From assembly GCA_964435115.1 (NCBI GenBank), contig CAYSYM010000004.1, positions 1 through 64,000 on the forward strand: a stretch of 64,000 nt of DNA, given 5' to 3'. Made by a program: the position numbers and the translations under genes. Below the pieces are notes generated by a model, which was not told where the DNA came from, did not search any database, and saw only the letters and a list, made by a program, of their open reading frames with translations. Below are positions 42,792 through 52,399 of the stretch, piece by piece (positions within the stretch are counted from its first letter, which is position 1; every line of letters starts with the position of its first letter). This DNA comes from CAYSYM01 sp964435115. Its GTDB lineage: Bacteria; Chloroflexota; UBA6077; CF-72.

Positions 42792-43772
42792 ATGCCGCCC
42801 GAAACCCCGCTCAACGGCTCGATCGCCGGCCCGACGCGCCTCCTCCGCAGCCTCGTGGCGAGCGTCGGACGGGTGGTCCTCGGCAAGCAGGCAGAGGTCG
42901 AGCTGGCTGTGATCGGGCTCGCCGCGCAGGGCCACCTGCTGATTGAGGACGTGCCGGGCGTCGGGAAGACGAACCTCGCGAAGAGCCTGGCCCGAGCGAC
43001 CGGCTGCTCGTTCAAGCGGATCCAGTTCACCCCTGACCTGCTCCCTAGCGACGTGACCGGCGTCTCGATCTTCAACCAGCAGACGGGCGGGTTCGAGTTC
43101 CGGCCGGGGCCTGTGGTGGCGCAGGTGGTCCTGGCGGACGAGATCAACCGGGCCACGCCCAAGACGCAGGCAGCCCTGCTGGAGGCGATGGAGGAGCGCC
43201 AGGTCACGGTGGACGGCGTGTCCCACACCCTCCCTTCGCCGTTCATGGTGGTGGCCACTCAGAACCCTATCGAGTATGAGGGCACGTTCCCGCTGCCGGA
43301 GTCACAGCTCGACCGCTTCCTGCTGCGCATCCACCTGGGGTATCCCTCGCCGCTGCACGAGGCGGCCGTGCTGGAGCAGCAGGCGCTGCGCCACCCGCTG
43401 GACGACCTGCAGCCAATCACGGACGGGCGCGAGCTGGAGGCGCTGCAGCGGGCGGTGCGTGAGGTGCACGTGGACGCGCTCATCCGCCGCTACGTCGTGG
43501 ACGTCGTCGGCGCCACCCGGTCTCACGACGACGTGTACCTGGGCGCCAGCCCGCGCGCGAGCCTGGCGCTGCTGCGGGCCAGCCAGGCGCGTGCGCTCCT
43601 GCACGGCCGGGACTACGTGCTCCCGGACGATGTGAAGGCGCTCGCCGCGCCGGTGCTGGCTCACCGACTGATCGTCCGCCCCGAGGCGCGCATGCACAGC
43701 GCGACGCCGCGGGCGATCGTGGCCCACCTGCTGGGCGAGCTGCCGGTGCCTGGCAGCCGCGTGCCGGCCTGA
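42792..43772 (+). CDS. MoxR-family AAA+ ATPase
   Basis: A cytosolic AAA+ chaperone of 326 residues with Walker A EDVPGVGKT, the RIQFTPDLLPSDVTG motif, Walker B VVLADEINRATPKTQAALLEAMEERQVT and sensor 1 VVATQNPIEYEGTFPLPESQLDRF. Followed by a DUF58 and a transglutaminase gene, the classic MoxR-DUF58-TGc cluster thought to activate or mature proteins with von Willebrand-like domains; the exact target is unknown. The start is ATG 42792, without an obvious ribosome site. Confidence 0.93.
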   Translation: MPPETPLNGSIAGPTRLLRSLVASVGRVVLGKQAEVELAVIGLAAQGHLLIEDVPGVGKTNLAKSLARATGCSFKRIQFTPDLLPSDVTGVSIFNQQTGGFEFRPGPVVAQVVLADEINRATPKTQAALLEAMEERQVTVDGVSHTLPSPFMVVATQNPIEYEGTFPLPESQLDRFLLRIHLGYPSPLHEAAVLEQQALRHPLDDLQPITDGRELEALQRAVREVHVDALIRRYVVDVVGATRSHDDVYLGASPRASLALLRASQARALLHGRDYVLPDDVKALAAPVLAHRLIVRPEARMHSATPRAIVAHLLGELPVPGSRVPA

Positions 43773-43804
43773 CGGAGCCCCGGCGCGGATGGAGTGAGGA
43801 CGGA

Positions 43805-45016
43805 GTGCTTCGCCTCGCCGGCCTCGTCGCTGTGTGGTCGCTCAGCCTCGTCGTCGCGCTGGCCGGCGGCTGGAGCCTCATATGGGTGCTCGTGTACGCG
43901 CTCGGGCTCGTCCTGGTGGGCAGCTTCGCGTGGGCGCACGCGAGCGTGAGCGGTCTCGAAGTGCGGCGGCGCCACCGCCCCTCCCGCTTGCAGGTTGGGG
44001 ACCTGCTGACCGAGCAGGCGATCCTGGAGGCGCTGCCGGGGCCGGCCTACTGGTGGCCGCGGCTGTGGCTGGAGGTACGCGACGGCTCCGACCTGCCGGG
44101 CCACCGGCTCGACCGGGTGGTGTCGCTCGGGCCGGCCGGGCGGCGCGTCTGGGAGCTGCGGTCGCGGTGCACCCAGCGCGGCCGCTTCACGCTCGGGCCG
44201 GTGTGGGTGGCCAGCGGCGACCCGTTTGGCCTGTTCCAGACGGCGCGCCGGCTGGCGGGAGAATCGACCGTCGTGGTCTACCCGCGCACCGTCGAGCTGC
44301 CCCGGTTCAGTGGCGTGCCCGGCGAGCTGCCGGGCGGCGCGCTGCGAGGGGCGCGCGCGCAGTTCAGCACGCCGAACGTCGCCACCGTGCGCGACTACGC
44401 CCCCGGCGACGCCTTCAACCGCATCCACTGGCCGAGCACGGCCCGGACGGGCCGGCTGATGGTGCGCGAGTTCGAGCTCGACCCCGCCGCCGACATCTGG
44501 CTGGTGGTGGACCTGCACCGCGACGCGCAGGCGGGCGAGGGGCCGGAGTCGACCGAGGAGGTCGCGGTAGTGGTGGCCGCCTCGCTGGCGCGCCACCTGT
44601 TGAACCAGGGCCGTGCCGTCGGCCTGATCTCGCAGACGGCGACCCTGCCGGCCGACCGCGGACCGCGCCAGCTCGAGCGCATCCTGGAGGTGCTGGCCAT
44701 CGTGCGGGCGACGAGCCATCTGCGGCTGGACGCGCTCCTCTCGGCTGAGACGGCGCGCTTCGCGCGGAGCTCGACGCTCGTCGTGGTCACGCCCACAACC
44801 TCCGAGCGGTGGGTGAGCGCCTGCCACATGCTCGGCGGGCGCGGGATCCGGACGGTGGCGGTGCTGGTCGAGGCAGCCACCTTCGGGCCCGCTCCGCCGC
44901 CGATCCTGCTGGTCAGCTCGCTGGCCGCGGCGCACATCGCCACCTACCTGGTGAAACGCGGGCAGCCACTGGACCAGGCGCTCTCCGCGCCACAGAGGAC
45001 GAGCCATGGCGGTTGA
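43805..45016 (+). CDS. DUF58 domain protein
   Basis: A 403-residue protein with two N-terminal hydrophobic segments (about 3-20 and 24-42) and a beta-rich region. The DUF58 core follows (NVATVRDYAPGDAFNRIHWPSTARTGRLMVREFELDPAADIWLVVDL), whose DLH-type turn resembles a MIDAS-lacking von Willebrand domain. The partner of the upstream MoxR ATPase. The start is GTG 43805. It overlaps the transglutaminase gene by 11 bp, so the three genes form an operon. Confidence 0.9.
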   Translation: MLRLAGLVAVWSLSLVVALAGGWSLIWVLVYALGLVLVGSFAWAHASVSGLEVRRRHRPSRLQVGDLLTEQAILEALPGPAYWWPRLWLEVRDGSDLPGHRLDRVVSLGPAGRRVWELRSRCTQRGRFTLGPVWVASGDPFGLFQTARRLAGESTVVVYPRTVELPRFSGVPGELPGGALRGARAQFSTPNVATVRDYAPGDAFNRIHWPSTARTGRLMVREFELDPAADIWLVVDLHRDAQAGEGPESTEEVAVVVAASLARHLLNQGRAVGLISQTATLPADRGPRQLERILEVLAIVRATSHLRLDALLSAETARFARSSTLVVVTPTTSERWVSACHMLGGRGIRTVAVLVEAATFGPAPPPILLVSSLAAAHIATYLVKRGQPLDQALSAPQRTSHGG

Positions 45017-47369
45017 CCTCGGGGGGCGTCACCCGTCGGGCCTCGGACTCTCGACAGGCGGGGGGCGAGGGAGGCCGCGTGCCGGAATCCGCCAGCCCGC
45101 CGCGCCAGCGCGCCCCGCGCCCGGCCGCCGGCTCCGCTGGTCTGACCTGGGGCTGCTGGCGGCGCTGGCCTGGGTGGTGCTGCCGGCACCGCTGTCGGTA
45201 CGGGACGCCGGGTGGGTGGAGCGCCTGGAGAGCCTGCCCTGGCTCGCCCTGGCCGGGCTCGGCCTCGGTGTCCTGCTCGCGCGGACCCGCCTGCCCGGCC
45301 TGGCCGCGCACCCGCTGGCGCTTGGGCTGGGGGTGGAGACGCTCGCCGCCGTCTTCTCGAGCGCTCGCCCCACCGGCAGCGTGGGTGAGCGTGTGGCCTG
45401 GCTGGGTGGGCGGGTATCCGGGTGGCTTGAGGCGGTCCTCGGCGGCGGCGCCAGCAACGACCTGCTCGTCTTCGCGCTGGGAATGGGCACGCTCGCCTGG
45501 GTGCTGGGGTACGTGAGCGCCTGGCTCGTCTTTCGCACCCACGCGGCGTGGCTGGCCGTAACCGCCAACGCCGTGGCGCTGCTAGTCAGCCTGTCGTACG
45601 CGCCGGCGGCGCTGTCCGGCTACCTCGGCTGGCTCCTGCTCGGCGGGCTGGCGCTGCTCGCCGCCGACCACCTGGCGCGGCGCGCCGAGCAGTGGCGGGC
45701 GGGGTCGCTGGCCGTGGAGCGGCGGGTGGGGGCGGCCGTCATGCTCGGGAGCGCGGCCGCGGCGCTCCTCGTCCTGGCGCTGGCCTGGTCGCTCCCCTCC
45801 GGCGGGATGAACGCGACCGTCTCGGCCGAGTGGGACCGTGCCACGGCGCCGTGGCAGGGGATGGAGCGCACCTTCGACCGCCTGTTCGCCTCCCTCACCG
45901 GCAGCCCGAGCGCCGCCCGCGGGCTGAACTTCGGCGCGACGATCGTGCCGCGCGGCTCGTTCGACCTGCCCGACACGCCGGTGCTGGAAGTGCGCTCGCC
46001 CCTGCCGCTCTACTGGCGGGCAACCACGCTCGACCGGTACACGGGCCGGGCGATGCTCGGGAGCGACACCGCTGCCACCCGCGCGGCCGCCGACGCCGCG
46101 CTGCTGGCGGAGGACCAGCTCCCGGCCGAGCGCGCGGAGGTGCGCAGCGAGATCAGGATCCTCGCCCCCCGCTCGGCGGTCCTCTTCGCGCCCGAGGCCC
46201 CACTGCGGGTGGACCTGGCGGCGGACGTGGAACGGCGAGATCCGACCGACGTGGCGTCCATTCGACCCGCGACCCCCCTGCGTCGCGACGACGTGTACAC
46301 GGTCGTCTCGGCGGTCTCGACGGCGAGCGCCCAGCAGCTCCGCGCGGCGGGCCAGGACTACCCGAGCTGGGTGCGTGAGCGCTACCTGCAGCTCCCGCGC
46401 CGCCTCCCACCGCGTGTCGCCGAGCTGGCTCGGCAGGTGACGCAGGGTGCCGATAACGCGTACGACCGGGCGGCGGCCATCGAGAGGTACCTGCGCGAGA
46501 GCTTCACCTACACGACGCACGTGCCCGAAGTGCCGCCGGACCGCGACTGGGTGGACTACTTCCTCTTCGACCTGCGGCAGGGCTATTGCGACTTCTTCTC
46601 CACCAGCATGGTGGTGCTGCTGCGCAGCCTCGGAGTCCCCGCCCGTGTGGCGGCCGGCTTCGCGCCGGGCGAGCTGGACCAGGCGACCGGGCTGTGGCTG
46701 GTGCGCGAGAACCGGGCGCACTCGTGGACCGAGGCGTACTTCCCCGGGTACGGCTGGATCACGTTCGAGCCCTCGGCGATCCGCGCGCTGCCGGAACGGG
46801 GCCTGGCGCCCACACCGACACCAGCGGCGGACGCGTCGCGCGGCAACCCCGGGCCAGGGCGCGCTGGGCGGCTGCTGGATGAGCTGGACGTGCCGGACGA
46901 TGGCGCCGGCGGGCCGGCGGTTGGCCCAAGCGGACCCGGGAGCGTGCTCGCCACGCCCCTCGGCACCGCGCTGGCCGGGCTGTTCGGCGTCCTCTCCCTG
47001 GCCGGGCTGGCGGTGGTAGGGGCCACGCTGGCCTGGCGGCGCGGCCTCGGCGAGCTGGCCTGGTACCAGCGCCCGTACGCCCAGGCAGTCCGCCTGGCGC
47101 AGTGGCTGGGCGGAGTACGCCTGCCAGCGAGCGACACGCCACACGAAGTCGCGGACACCCTGGCGCGCCAGGCGCCGAGCGCGGCGCCAGCCATCCGCGA
47201 CCTGGCGCAGGCCTACGTGGAGGGCACGTACGCGGGTCGGCCACCGCGGGCCAACCCGGCGGCGACCTGGCTGGCGATCCGCCGCCAGCTTGCGCGGGCC
47301 TTCCTGGAGCGGCGGCTGCGCGCGCTCGCGTCGGGCGGTCGGGGCGAGCGCTCCGGCCCGAAGCGCTGA
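45006..47369 (+). CDS. membrane-bound transglutaminase-like protein
   Basis: A 787-residue membrane protein. Several hydrophobic helices occupy about 45-265, then a large extracytoplasmic domain, and one more helix at about 655-680. The papain-like transglutaminase core has its nucleophile Cys528 in LRQGYCDFFSTSMVVLLRSLGVPARVAAGF and His572 in NRAHSWTEAYFPGYGWITFEPS. The C-terminal cytosolic part (DUF4129-like) is short. It belongs with MoxR and DUF58; substrates are not known. ATG 45006 has GAGGA 6 nt upstream. Confidence 0.9.
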   Translation: MAVDLGGRHPSGLGLSTGGGRGRPRAGIRQPAAPARPAPGRRLRWSDLGLLAALAWVVLPAPLSVRDAGWVERLESLPWLALAGLGLGVLLARTRLPGLAAHPLALGLGVETLAAVFSSARPTGSVGERVAWLGGRVSGWLEAVLGGGASNDLLVFALGMGTLAWVLGYVSAWLVFRTHAAWLAVTANAVALLVSLSYAPAALSGYLGWLLLGGLALLAADHLARRAEQWRAGSLAVERRVGAAVMLGSAAAALLVLALAWSLPSGGMNATVSAEWDRATAPWQGMERTFDRLFASLTGSPSAARGLNFGATIVPRGSFDLPDTPVLEVRSPLPLYWRATTLDRYTGRAMLGSDTAATRAAADAALLAEDQLPAERAEVRSEIRILAPRSAVLFAPEAPLRVDLAADVERRDPTDVASIRPATPLRRDDVYTVVSAVSTASAQQLRAAGQDYPSWVRERYLQLPRRLPPRVAELARQVTQGADNAYDRAAAIERYLRESFTYTTHVPEVPPDRDWVDYFLFDLRQGYCDFFSTSMVVLLRSLGVPARVAAGFAPGELDQATGLWLVRENRAHSWTEAYFPGYGWITFEPSAIRALPERGLAPTPTPAADASRGNPGPGRAGRLLDELDVPDDGAGGPAVGPSGPGSVLATPLGTALAGLFGVLSLAGLAVVGATLAWRRGLGELAWYQRPYAQAVRLAQWLGGVRLPASDTPHEVADTLARQAPSAAPAIRDLAQAYVEGTYAGRPPRANPAATWLAIRRQLARAFLERRLRALASGGRGERSGPKR

Positions 47370-47391
47370 GAGGCCGGGGCGGACGGAGCGC

Positions 47392-48375
47392 TCACGCGGC
47401 CCAGTCCTCGGCCCGCGGCCGGGACGGCGTTTGCAGGGCCGTGCGCACGAACGTCTCCACGCGCGTGAAGTACTCCTCCGGGTAGACGTCCCGCGCGCCG
47501 ACGTGGCGCGCCTCCGGCGCCACCCACAGCTCCTTGGGCTCCAGCGCCGCCTTGAAGAGCATGTACGCGTGCCGCACCGGGACGACCTCGTCCTCCTGGC
47601 CGTGGACGATGAGGACGGGGCGTGGCGCGACCTGGGCGATGGCGTCGATCGGCCGAAGCTGCTGGGGATCGACGCGGAGGATCCACCGAGCCCAGCGCAG
47701 GGCGAGCAGGCCAAAGGGGTAGTGCGGGAAGTGCATGACCTGGCGGAAGCTGTAGCGGACGGCTTCCGCGAAGGAGGCGTAAGCGCTGTCGGCCACGAGC
47801 GTCCGGATATCGGGGCAGCGGGCGGCGGCGCGGATCGCCGCTGCGGCGCCCATGGAGAAGCCGATCACCGCGATGCGCTCGGGGTCGACCTCGGGCCGGG
47901 CCTTCACGTAGTGCACCGCTCCGAGGACGTCGTTCATCTCGTGGTGGCCGACGCTGATGTAGCGGCCCTCGCTCAGGCCGTGAGCCCGGAAGTCGAAGAC
48001 AAGGACGGTGTAGCCCCGCTCGCGGAAGCGGAGCGCGAGCGGCAGGCACTCGCGGCGCCCCGTCCAGGCGCCGTGGCAGAGCACCACGGCCGGGCCCGGC
48101 GTGGACTCCGCCACGCGCAGCAGCCAGCCGCGGATGCGCACGCCGTCGTCGTCCGAGTCGAACTCGACGTCCTCGGCGGCGCCATCCGGAGGCTCGTCGG
48201 AGCCCCAGACGCCCCGGGCGTGCGCCGCGCGGTACACGATGAGTCCCGTCAAGGCGCTCATCGCCGCTGCCGTTGCCCCGGACAGCCCCAGCGCCGCCGT
48301 CACGGCTCGCAGCCAACGTGCGCCGGGCCACGCGGGCCGGGCACCCGGTTGCGCCGTCTCGACCGTGGCCACCAT
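47392..48375 (-). CDS. alpha/beta hydrolase with N-terminal membrane anchor
   Basis: A 327-residue serine hydrolase. A hydrophobic stretch at about 24-50 may anchor it to the membrane. The fold shows the oxyanion HGAWTGRREC, the nucleophile elbow GFSMG with Ser174, an Asp after VLIVHGQEDEVVP and a C-terminal His in EARHVGA. Similar proteins are called dienelactone-hydrolase-like or acylaminoacyl-esterase-like; the substrate is not predictable. The start is ATG 48375. It converges with the transglutaminase gene and diverges from murT. Confidence 0.85.
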   Translation of the reverse strand: MVATVETAQPGARPAWPGARWLRAVTAALGLSGATAAAMSALTGLIVYRAAHARGVWGSDEPPDGAAEDVEFDSDDDGVRIRGWLLRVAESTPGPAVVLCHGAWTGRRECLPLALRFRERGYTVLVFDFRAHGLSEGRYISVGHHEMNDVLGAVHYVKARPEVDPERIAVIGFSMGAAAAIRAAARCPDIRTLVADSAYASFAEAVRYSFRQVMHFPHYPFGLLALRWARWILRVDPQQLRPIDAIAQVAPRPVLIVHGQEDEVVPVRHAYMLFKAALEPKELWVAPEARHVGARDVYPEEYFTRVETFVRTALQTPSRPRAEDWAA

Positions 48376-48443
48376 GAGCTGTCAGCCCGCCTTCTGCAAG
48401 AAGAAGACCAGCCTGCGCGCTTGGCGCGTCCTTCTCTTGGGGG

Positions 48444-48506
48444 TGCCGAGCAGGTAGGCCACGTCGACACCCGCATCATGCCACACGCGGACCCACCTGC
48501 TCGGCA
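48444..48506. promoter_or_regulatory. 12-bp inverted repeat between divergent hydrolase and murT genes
   Basis: TGCCGAGCAGGT (48444-48455) and ACCTGCTCGGCA (48495-48506) are perfect inverted copies 39 nt apart, in the 166-bp divergent promoter region. They could be paired operator sites for one regulator or arms of a stem-loop in the murT leader. Confidence 0.5.
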
Positions 48507-48541
48507 GGCACTCCTCCTGCCACAATGAGCATCGGCATTGT

Positions 48542-49933
48542 ATGGGTGCTCGCCTTAGCGCCGCGCTGCTCGCCGGCCGGACCGCTGCCTCGCTCAGCCG
48601 CCGGCTCGGCCGCGGCGGTGGCACGGTGATCGCCGGGCACGTGATTCCCCGACTCGCGCCGTCCGCCCTGCATGACATAACACGCCTCCTCCCCCTCGGC
48701 AGCGTCGTGGCGTCGGGGACCAATGGGAAGACGACGACCACGCGGCTCATCGCGCACACACTGCGCACCGCCGGGCATCCGCCGCTGCACAATCGCGCGG
48801 GCGCCAACCTGCTCACCGGCCTCTACACCGCGGTGGCGCAGAACGCGGACTGGCGCGGGAACCCGCGGGCCGATGTCGGTGTCTTCGAGGTGGACGAGGC
48901 AACCCTCCCCGCGACCCTGGAGCACATCACGCCACGGGTGGTGTTGCTTCACAACCTCTTCCGCGACCAGCTCGACCGCTACGGGGAGGTCCACTTCGTC
49001 GCCGGCCTGTGGCGGAAGGCGTTGGAAGAGCTGCGCCCGGAGACGACGGTGGTGCTCAACGCCGACGACCCGCTCGTGGCGGAGCTGGCCGGCCACGCGC
49101 CACAGGCCACACTCCTGACCTACGGCCTGGCAGACCGCTCGGTGGGCGGAGCGCGCCTGCCGCACGCGGCCGATGCCCGCCTCTGCCCCCGCTGCGGGTC
49201 GGCGCTCCACTACGAGGTGGTGTACTACGGCCACCTCGGCTGGTACACGTGCGCCGCGTGCTCGTTCGCACGACCGGCTCCGTCGGTCGCGGCCACGACG
49301 GTCGAGCCGCTGGGGGACGAGGGGACCAGGGTCACCTTCCAGACGCCGGGCGGGACATTTCAGGCGCGCGTGCGGCTGCCGGGTCTGTACAACGTCTCCA
49401 ACGCGCTCGCGGCGACGGCGGCCTGCCACGCCCTCGGCCTCTCCGCCGATGCCATCGTCCGGGGGATCGAGACATTCACGGCCGCGTTCGGTCGCCTGGA
49501 GCGGATCCAGGTGGAAGAGCGCCAGCTCTACCTGGCGCTGGTGAAGAACCCGGTCGGTTTCACGGAGGTGCTGCACACGATCCTGGGCCAGCCGGGACGC
49601 AAGACGCTGCTGCTGCTGATCAACGACCTGTTCGCGGACGGCACGGACGTCTCGTGGCTGTGGGACGTGGAGTTCGAGCAGCTCCAGGGCCGGGTGAACG
49701 TGGTGGTCTGCTCGGGCCTGCGGGCCGAAGACATGGGGGTCCGGCTGAAGTACGCGGACATCGAACCGCAACGGACCAAGGTGGAGAACGACCCGCGGCG
49801 CGCGCTCGAGCAGGCGCTGGCGGCGGCCGAGCCGGGCGAGACCGTGTATGTGCTGCCCACCTACACGGCCATGCTGGCCCTGCGCGACCTGCTACGGCAG
49901 ACCGGCTACGTGAAAGGGTTCTGGGAGGAGTAG
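48542..49933 (+). CDS. murT: lipid II isoglutaminyl synthase subunit MurT
   Basis: With GatD it amidates the D-glutamate of lipid II at the membrane. It has 463 residues: a Mur-ligase ATP site GTNGKTTT (59-66), VFEVDEATLP, a zinc ribbon inserted in the middle domain (Cys215, Cys218, Cys237, Cys240), and a DUF1727 C-terminus with the catalytic-Asp segment NDLFADGTDVSWLWDVEFE. This layout separates it from MurE and MurF. The start is ATG 48542, without a clear ribosome site. It abuts gatD with no gap. Confidence 0.95.
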   Translation: MGARLSAALLAGRTAASLSRRLGRGGGTVIAGHVIPRLAPSALHDITRLLPLGSVVASGTNGKTTTTRLIAHTLRTAGHPPLHNRAGANLLTGLYTAVAQNADWRGNPRADVGVFEVDEATLPATLEHITPRVVLLHNLFRDQLDRYGEVHFVAGLWRKALEELRPETTVVLNADDPLVAELAGHAPQATLLTYGLADRSVGGARLPHAADARLCPRCGSALHYEVVYYGHLGWYTCAACSFARPAPSVAATTVEPLGDEGTRVTFQTPGGTFQARVRLPGLYNVSNALAATAACHALGLSADAIVRGIETFTAAFGRLERIQVEERQLYLALVKNPVGFTEVLHTILGQPGRKTLLLLINDLFADGTDVSWLWDVEFEQLQGRVNVVVCSGLRAEDMGVRLKYADIEPQRTKVENDPRRALEQALAAAEPGETVYVLPTYTAMLALRDLLRQTGYVKGFWEE

Positions 49934-50695
49934 GTGCGGCTCACGCTCGTCCACCTGTACCCCGACCTGATGAACGTCTACGGGGACCGCGGCAACGTGC
50001 TGGCGCTCCGCCGGCGCGCGGAGTGGCGTGGGATCGAGCTCGAGGTGCGCGAGGTGAGTGTGGGCGACCACTTCGACCCGTGCGAGGCGGACCTCCTCTT
50101 CTTTGGTGGGGGCCAGGACCGCGAGCAGGCGGTGGTGTCGCCGGACTTCGTGGCGGAGAAGAGCGCCGCCGTCAGGCAGGCGGTAGAGGATGGCGCCGCG
50201 CTCCTCGCGGTCTGCGGCGGCTACCAGCTCCTGGGGAGGAGCTACACCACGTTTGACGGCCGGGAGCTGCCTGGCGCGGGCCTCTTCGACAGCCACACCG
50301 TCCCCGGGCGGAAGCGCCACATCGGGAACACGCTCGTGGAGACCGCGCTGGACGGCGAGCGCCGCACGCTGGTCGGGTTCGAGAATCACTCGGGCCGGAC
50401 GTACCTGGGGCCGGGCGTGCGACCGCTCGGCCGCGTGCTGGTGGGCGCGGGCAACAACGGCGAGGACGGGACCGAGGGAGCGATTTACCGGAACGCACAC
50501 GGCTGCTACCTGCACGGCGCGCTCCTGCCGAAGAACCCCTGGTTTGCGGACCGCCTGCTGGCCGCGGCCCTCCGGCATCGTGACCGGCAGGACGTGCCGC
50601 TCGCGCCGCTCGACGACCGGCTGGAAGAGGACGCGCACCGAGCGGTCGAAGCGCGCATCCGTGCCGGTGGGCGCGTGAAGAGTGGCGCATGGTAG
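49934..50695 (+). CDS. gatD: lipid II isoglutaminyl synthase subunit GatD (glutamine amidotransferase)
   Basis: The glutaminase partner of MurT, supplying ammonia. It has 253 residues of the cobyric-acid-synthase-like class I amidotransferase fold: LFFGGGQDREQ, nucleophile Cys94 in AVCGGYQLLG, FENHSGRTYLGP and His194 in GCYLHGALLPKNP. The start is GTG 49934, directly after the murT stop, with GGGAGGAG in the end of murT. Its end precedes murJ by 25 bp or overlaps it, depending on the murJ start. Confidence 0.95.
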   Translation: MRLTLVHLYPDLMNVYGDRGNVLALRRRAEWRGIELEVREVSVGDHFDPCEADLLFFGGGQDREQAVVSPDFVAEKSAAVRQAVEDGAALLAVCGGYQLLGRSYTTFDGRELPGAGLFDSHTVPGRKRHIGNTLVETALDGERRTLVGFENHSGRTYLGPGVRPLGRVLVGAGNNGEDGTEGAIYRNAHGCYLHGALLPKNPWFADRLLAAALRHRDRQDVPLAPLDDRLEEDAHRAVEARIRAGGRVKSGAW

Positions 50696-50720
50696 GAGCC
50701 GGGACCGGCGGGGCGCGCGC

Positions 50721-52340
50721 GTGAGCCTCTCAGGGCAGGAACGGGCGGAGCCGTCGCTGGCCCTGCGTGCCAGCGAGCGCGCGGCGGCAGCCCACATGCG
50801 CGTCCTGGCGCAGGCGGCGCTGGTCGTGCTGACCGGCTTCCTGGCGAGCCGGGTGCTGGGCGTGATACGCGCGACCGTGGTCGCGGCCCACTTCGGGACC
50901 GGGGCCGAGTACAGCGCGTACGTGACGGCGATCGCGCTGCCGGACCTGGTGTTCCAGGTGCTCGTGGGCGGCGCGGTCGGCTCGGCGTTCATCCCCGTGT
51001 TCAAGGGATACCTGGCGCGCGGCGAGATGAGCCAGGCCTGGCGGCTCACCAGCTCGGTCGTCAACCTGGGCGTGCTGGTGACGGGTGGCACGGCGCTGGT
51101 GCTGGCCATCTTCGCCCGCCCGGTGATGGACGTGGTGGTCCCCGGCAGCGAGGACCCCGAGTTCCGCGAGCTGGCCGCGAGCCTGACGCGCATCCTGCTG
51201 CTCTCGCCAGCCATCTTCGCCGCGAGCACGTTCCTCTCGAGCGTCCTGAACTCGTACCACCGCTTCGCAGTCGCGGCGCTCGCCCCCCTGATGTACAACC
51301 TGGCGATCATCGCCGCGGCCGTGTTCCTGAGCGAGCCCCTGGGCATCCGCGGACTGGCCCTCGGAGCCGTCGCCGGCGCGCTGCTGCACCTGCTGGTGCA
51401 GGTGCCGGCGCTGGTGCGGCTCGGGATGCCGTGGCGGCCCGTGATGGACCTGGGCCACCCCGGGGTACGCGAGGTCGGGCGGCTGTTCACACCGCGGATC
51501 CTCGGGCTGGGCGTGGTGCAGGTGAACCAGCTCCTCTCGGGCATCGTATTCGCGTCCTTCGTGGGGACCGCGAGCATCGCCTACCTGAACTACGCCTGGC
51601 AGATGATCATGCTGCCGCTGGCGTTGGCGATGGCGGTGGGCACGGCCGTGTTCCCTACGCTGTCCGAAGAGAGTGCGCTCAGGCGCCGGGCAGAGTTCCA
51701 GCAGGTGTTCGTGCTCTCGCTGCGGATGATCCTGTTCCTGACCATCCCGGCGAGCGTGGGGTTGATGGTGCTGGGCGGACCGATCATTCGCCTGTTCTTC
51801 GAGCGCAGCCAGTTCGGCCCGGCCTCGACGTCCGGGACCGCCTACGCCCTGGTGTTCTACGCGATCGGCCTGGCCGGCCACGCTACCGTGGAGATTGTGG
51901 ACCGCGTCTTCTACGCACTGCATGACACGCGCACGCCGGTGCTGGTGGCCGTGAGCGCGGTCGGCGTGAACGTGGCGTTGAGCCTCGTTCTCATGCAGAC
52001 GCCGTTCAGCTACGGGGGCTTGGCGCTGGCGAGCTCGATCGCGGCGCTCGTCGAGGCGGGGGTGCTGGTGCGGCTGGTCTCGCGGCGCCTGCCCAGCTTC
52101 GACGTGGAGCGCCTGAGCCTGTCGGCGCTCCGCTCGCTGGCCGCGAGCCTGGCGATGGGCCTGCCGATCGCCTGGCTGGCTGAGCGGATCGAGCCGGTCC
52201 TGCGGCCCTACGGGACGGGTGCGGAGGCGCTGGTGGTAGTCGGCTTCGCCGCGCTCGGTGCGCTCCTCTACGGCGCCGCTTCACTGCTGTTCCAGGCGGA
52301 CGAGCTCGGGGTGCTGTGGCGGCTCGTCCGCCGTGGCTGA
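50721..52340 (+). CDS. murJ: lipid II flippase MurJ
   Basis: A polytopic membrane protein of about 539 residues and 14 predicted helices, of the MOP superfamily, that moves lipid II across the membrane. Motifs include LVVLTGFLASRVLGVIRATVVAAHFGTGAEYSAYVTA, LPDLVFQVLVGGAVGSAFIPVFKGYLARGE, SSVLNSYHRFAVAALAPLMYNLAII and VFYALHDTRTPV. The favoured start is GTG 50721; GTG 50682 (overlapping gatD) or ATG 50835 are possible. Its place after murT-gatD supports a lipid II role. Confidence 0.92.
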   Translation: MSLSGQERAEPSLALRASERAAAAHMRVLAQAALVVLTGFLASRVLGVIRATVVAAHFGTGAEYSAYVTAIALPDLVFQVLVGGAVGSAFIPVFKGYLARGEMSQAWRLTSSVVNLGVLVTGGTALVLAIFARPVMDVVVPGSEDPEFRELAASLTRILLLSPAIFAASTFLSSVLNSYHRFAVAALAPLMYNLAIIAAAVFLSEPLGIRGLALGAVAGALLHLLVQVPALVRLGMPWRPVMDLGHPGVREVGRLFTPRILGLGVVQVNQLLSGIVFASFVGTASIAYLNYAWQMIMLPLALAMAVGTAVFPTLSEESALRRRAEFQQVFVLSLRMILFLTIPASVGLMVLGGPIIRLFFERSQFGPASTSGTAYALVFYAIGLAGHATVEIVDRVFYALHDTRTPVLVAVSAVGVNVALSLVLMQTPFSYGGLALASSIAALVEAGVLVRLVSRRLPSFDVERLSLSALRSLAASLAMGLPIAWLAERIEPVLRPYGTGAEALVVVGFAALGALLYGAASLLFQADELGVLWRLVRRG

Positions 52341-52399
52341 GCCCGGGTCGACCGAAGCGCTCCCCAGACGCTGGCAGCCGCCTGCGACTGGGGCCCCCT

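Noticed and set aside
45582..47714. Open frame of 710 codons antisense to the transglutaminase gene
   Set aside because: Same compositional artefact; it also spans two convergent genes.
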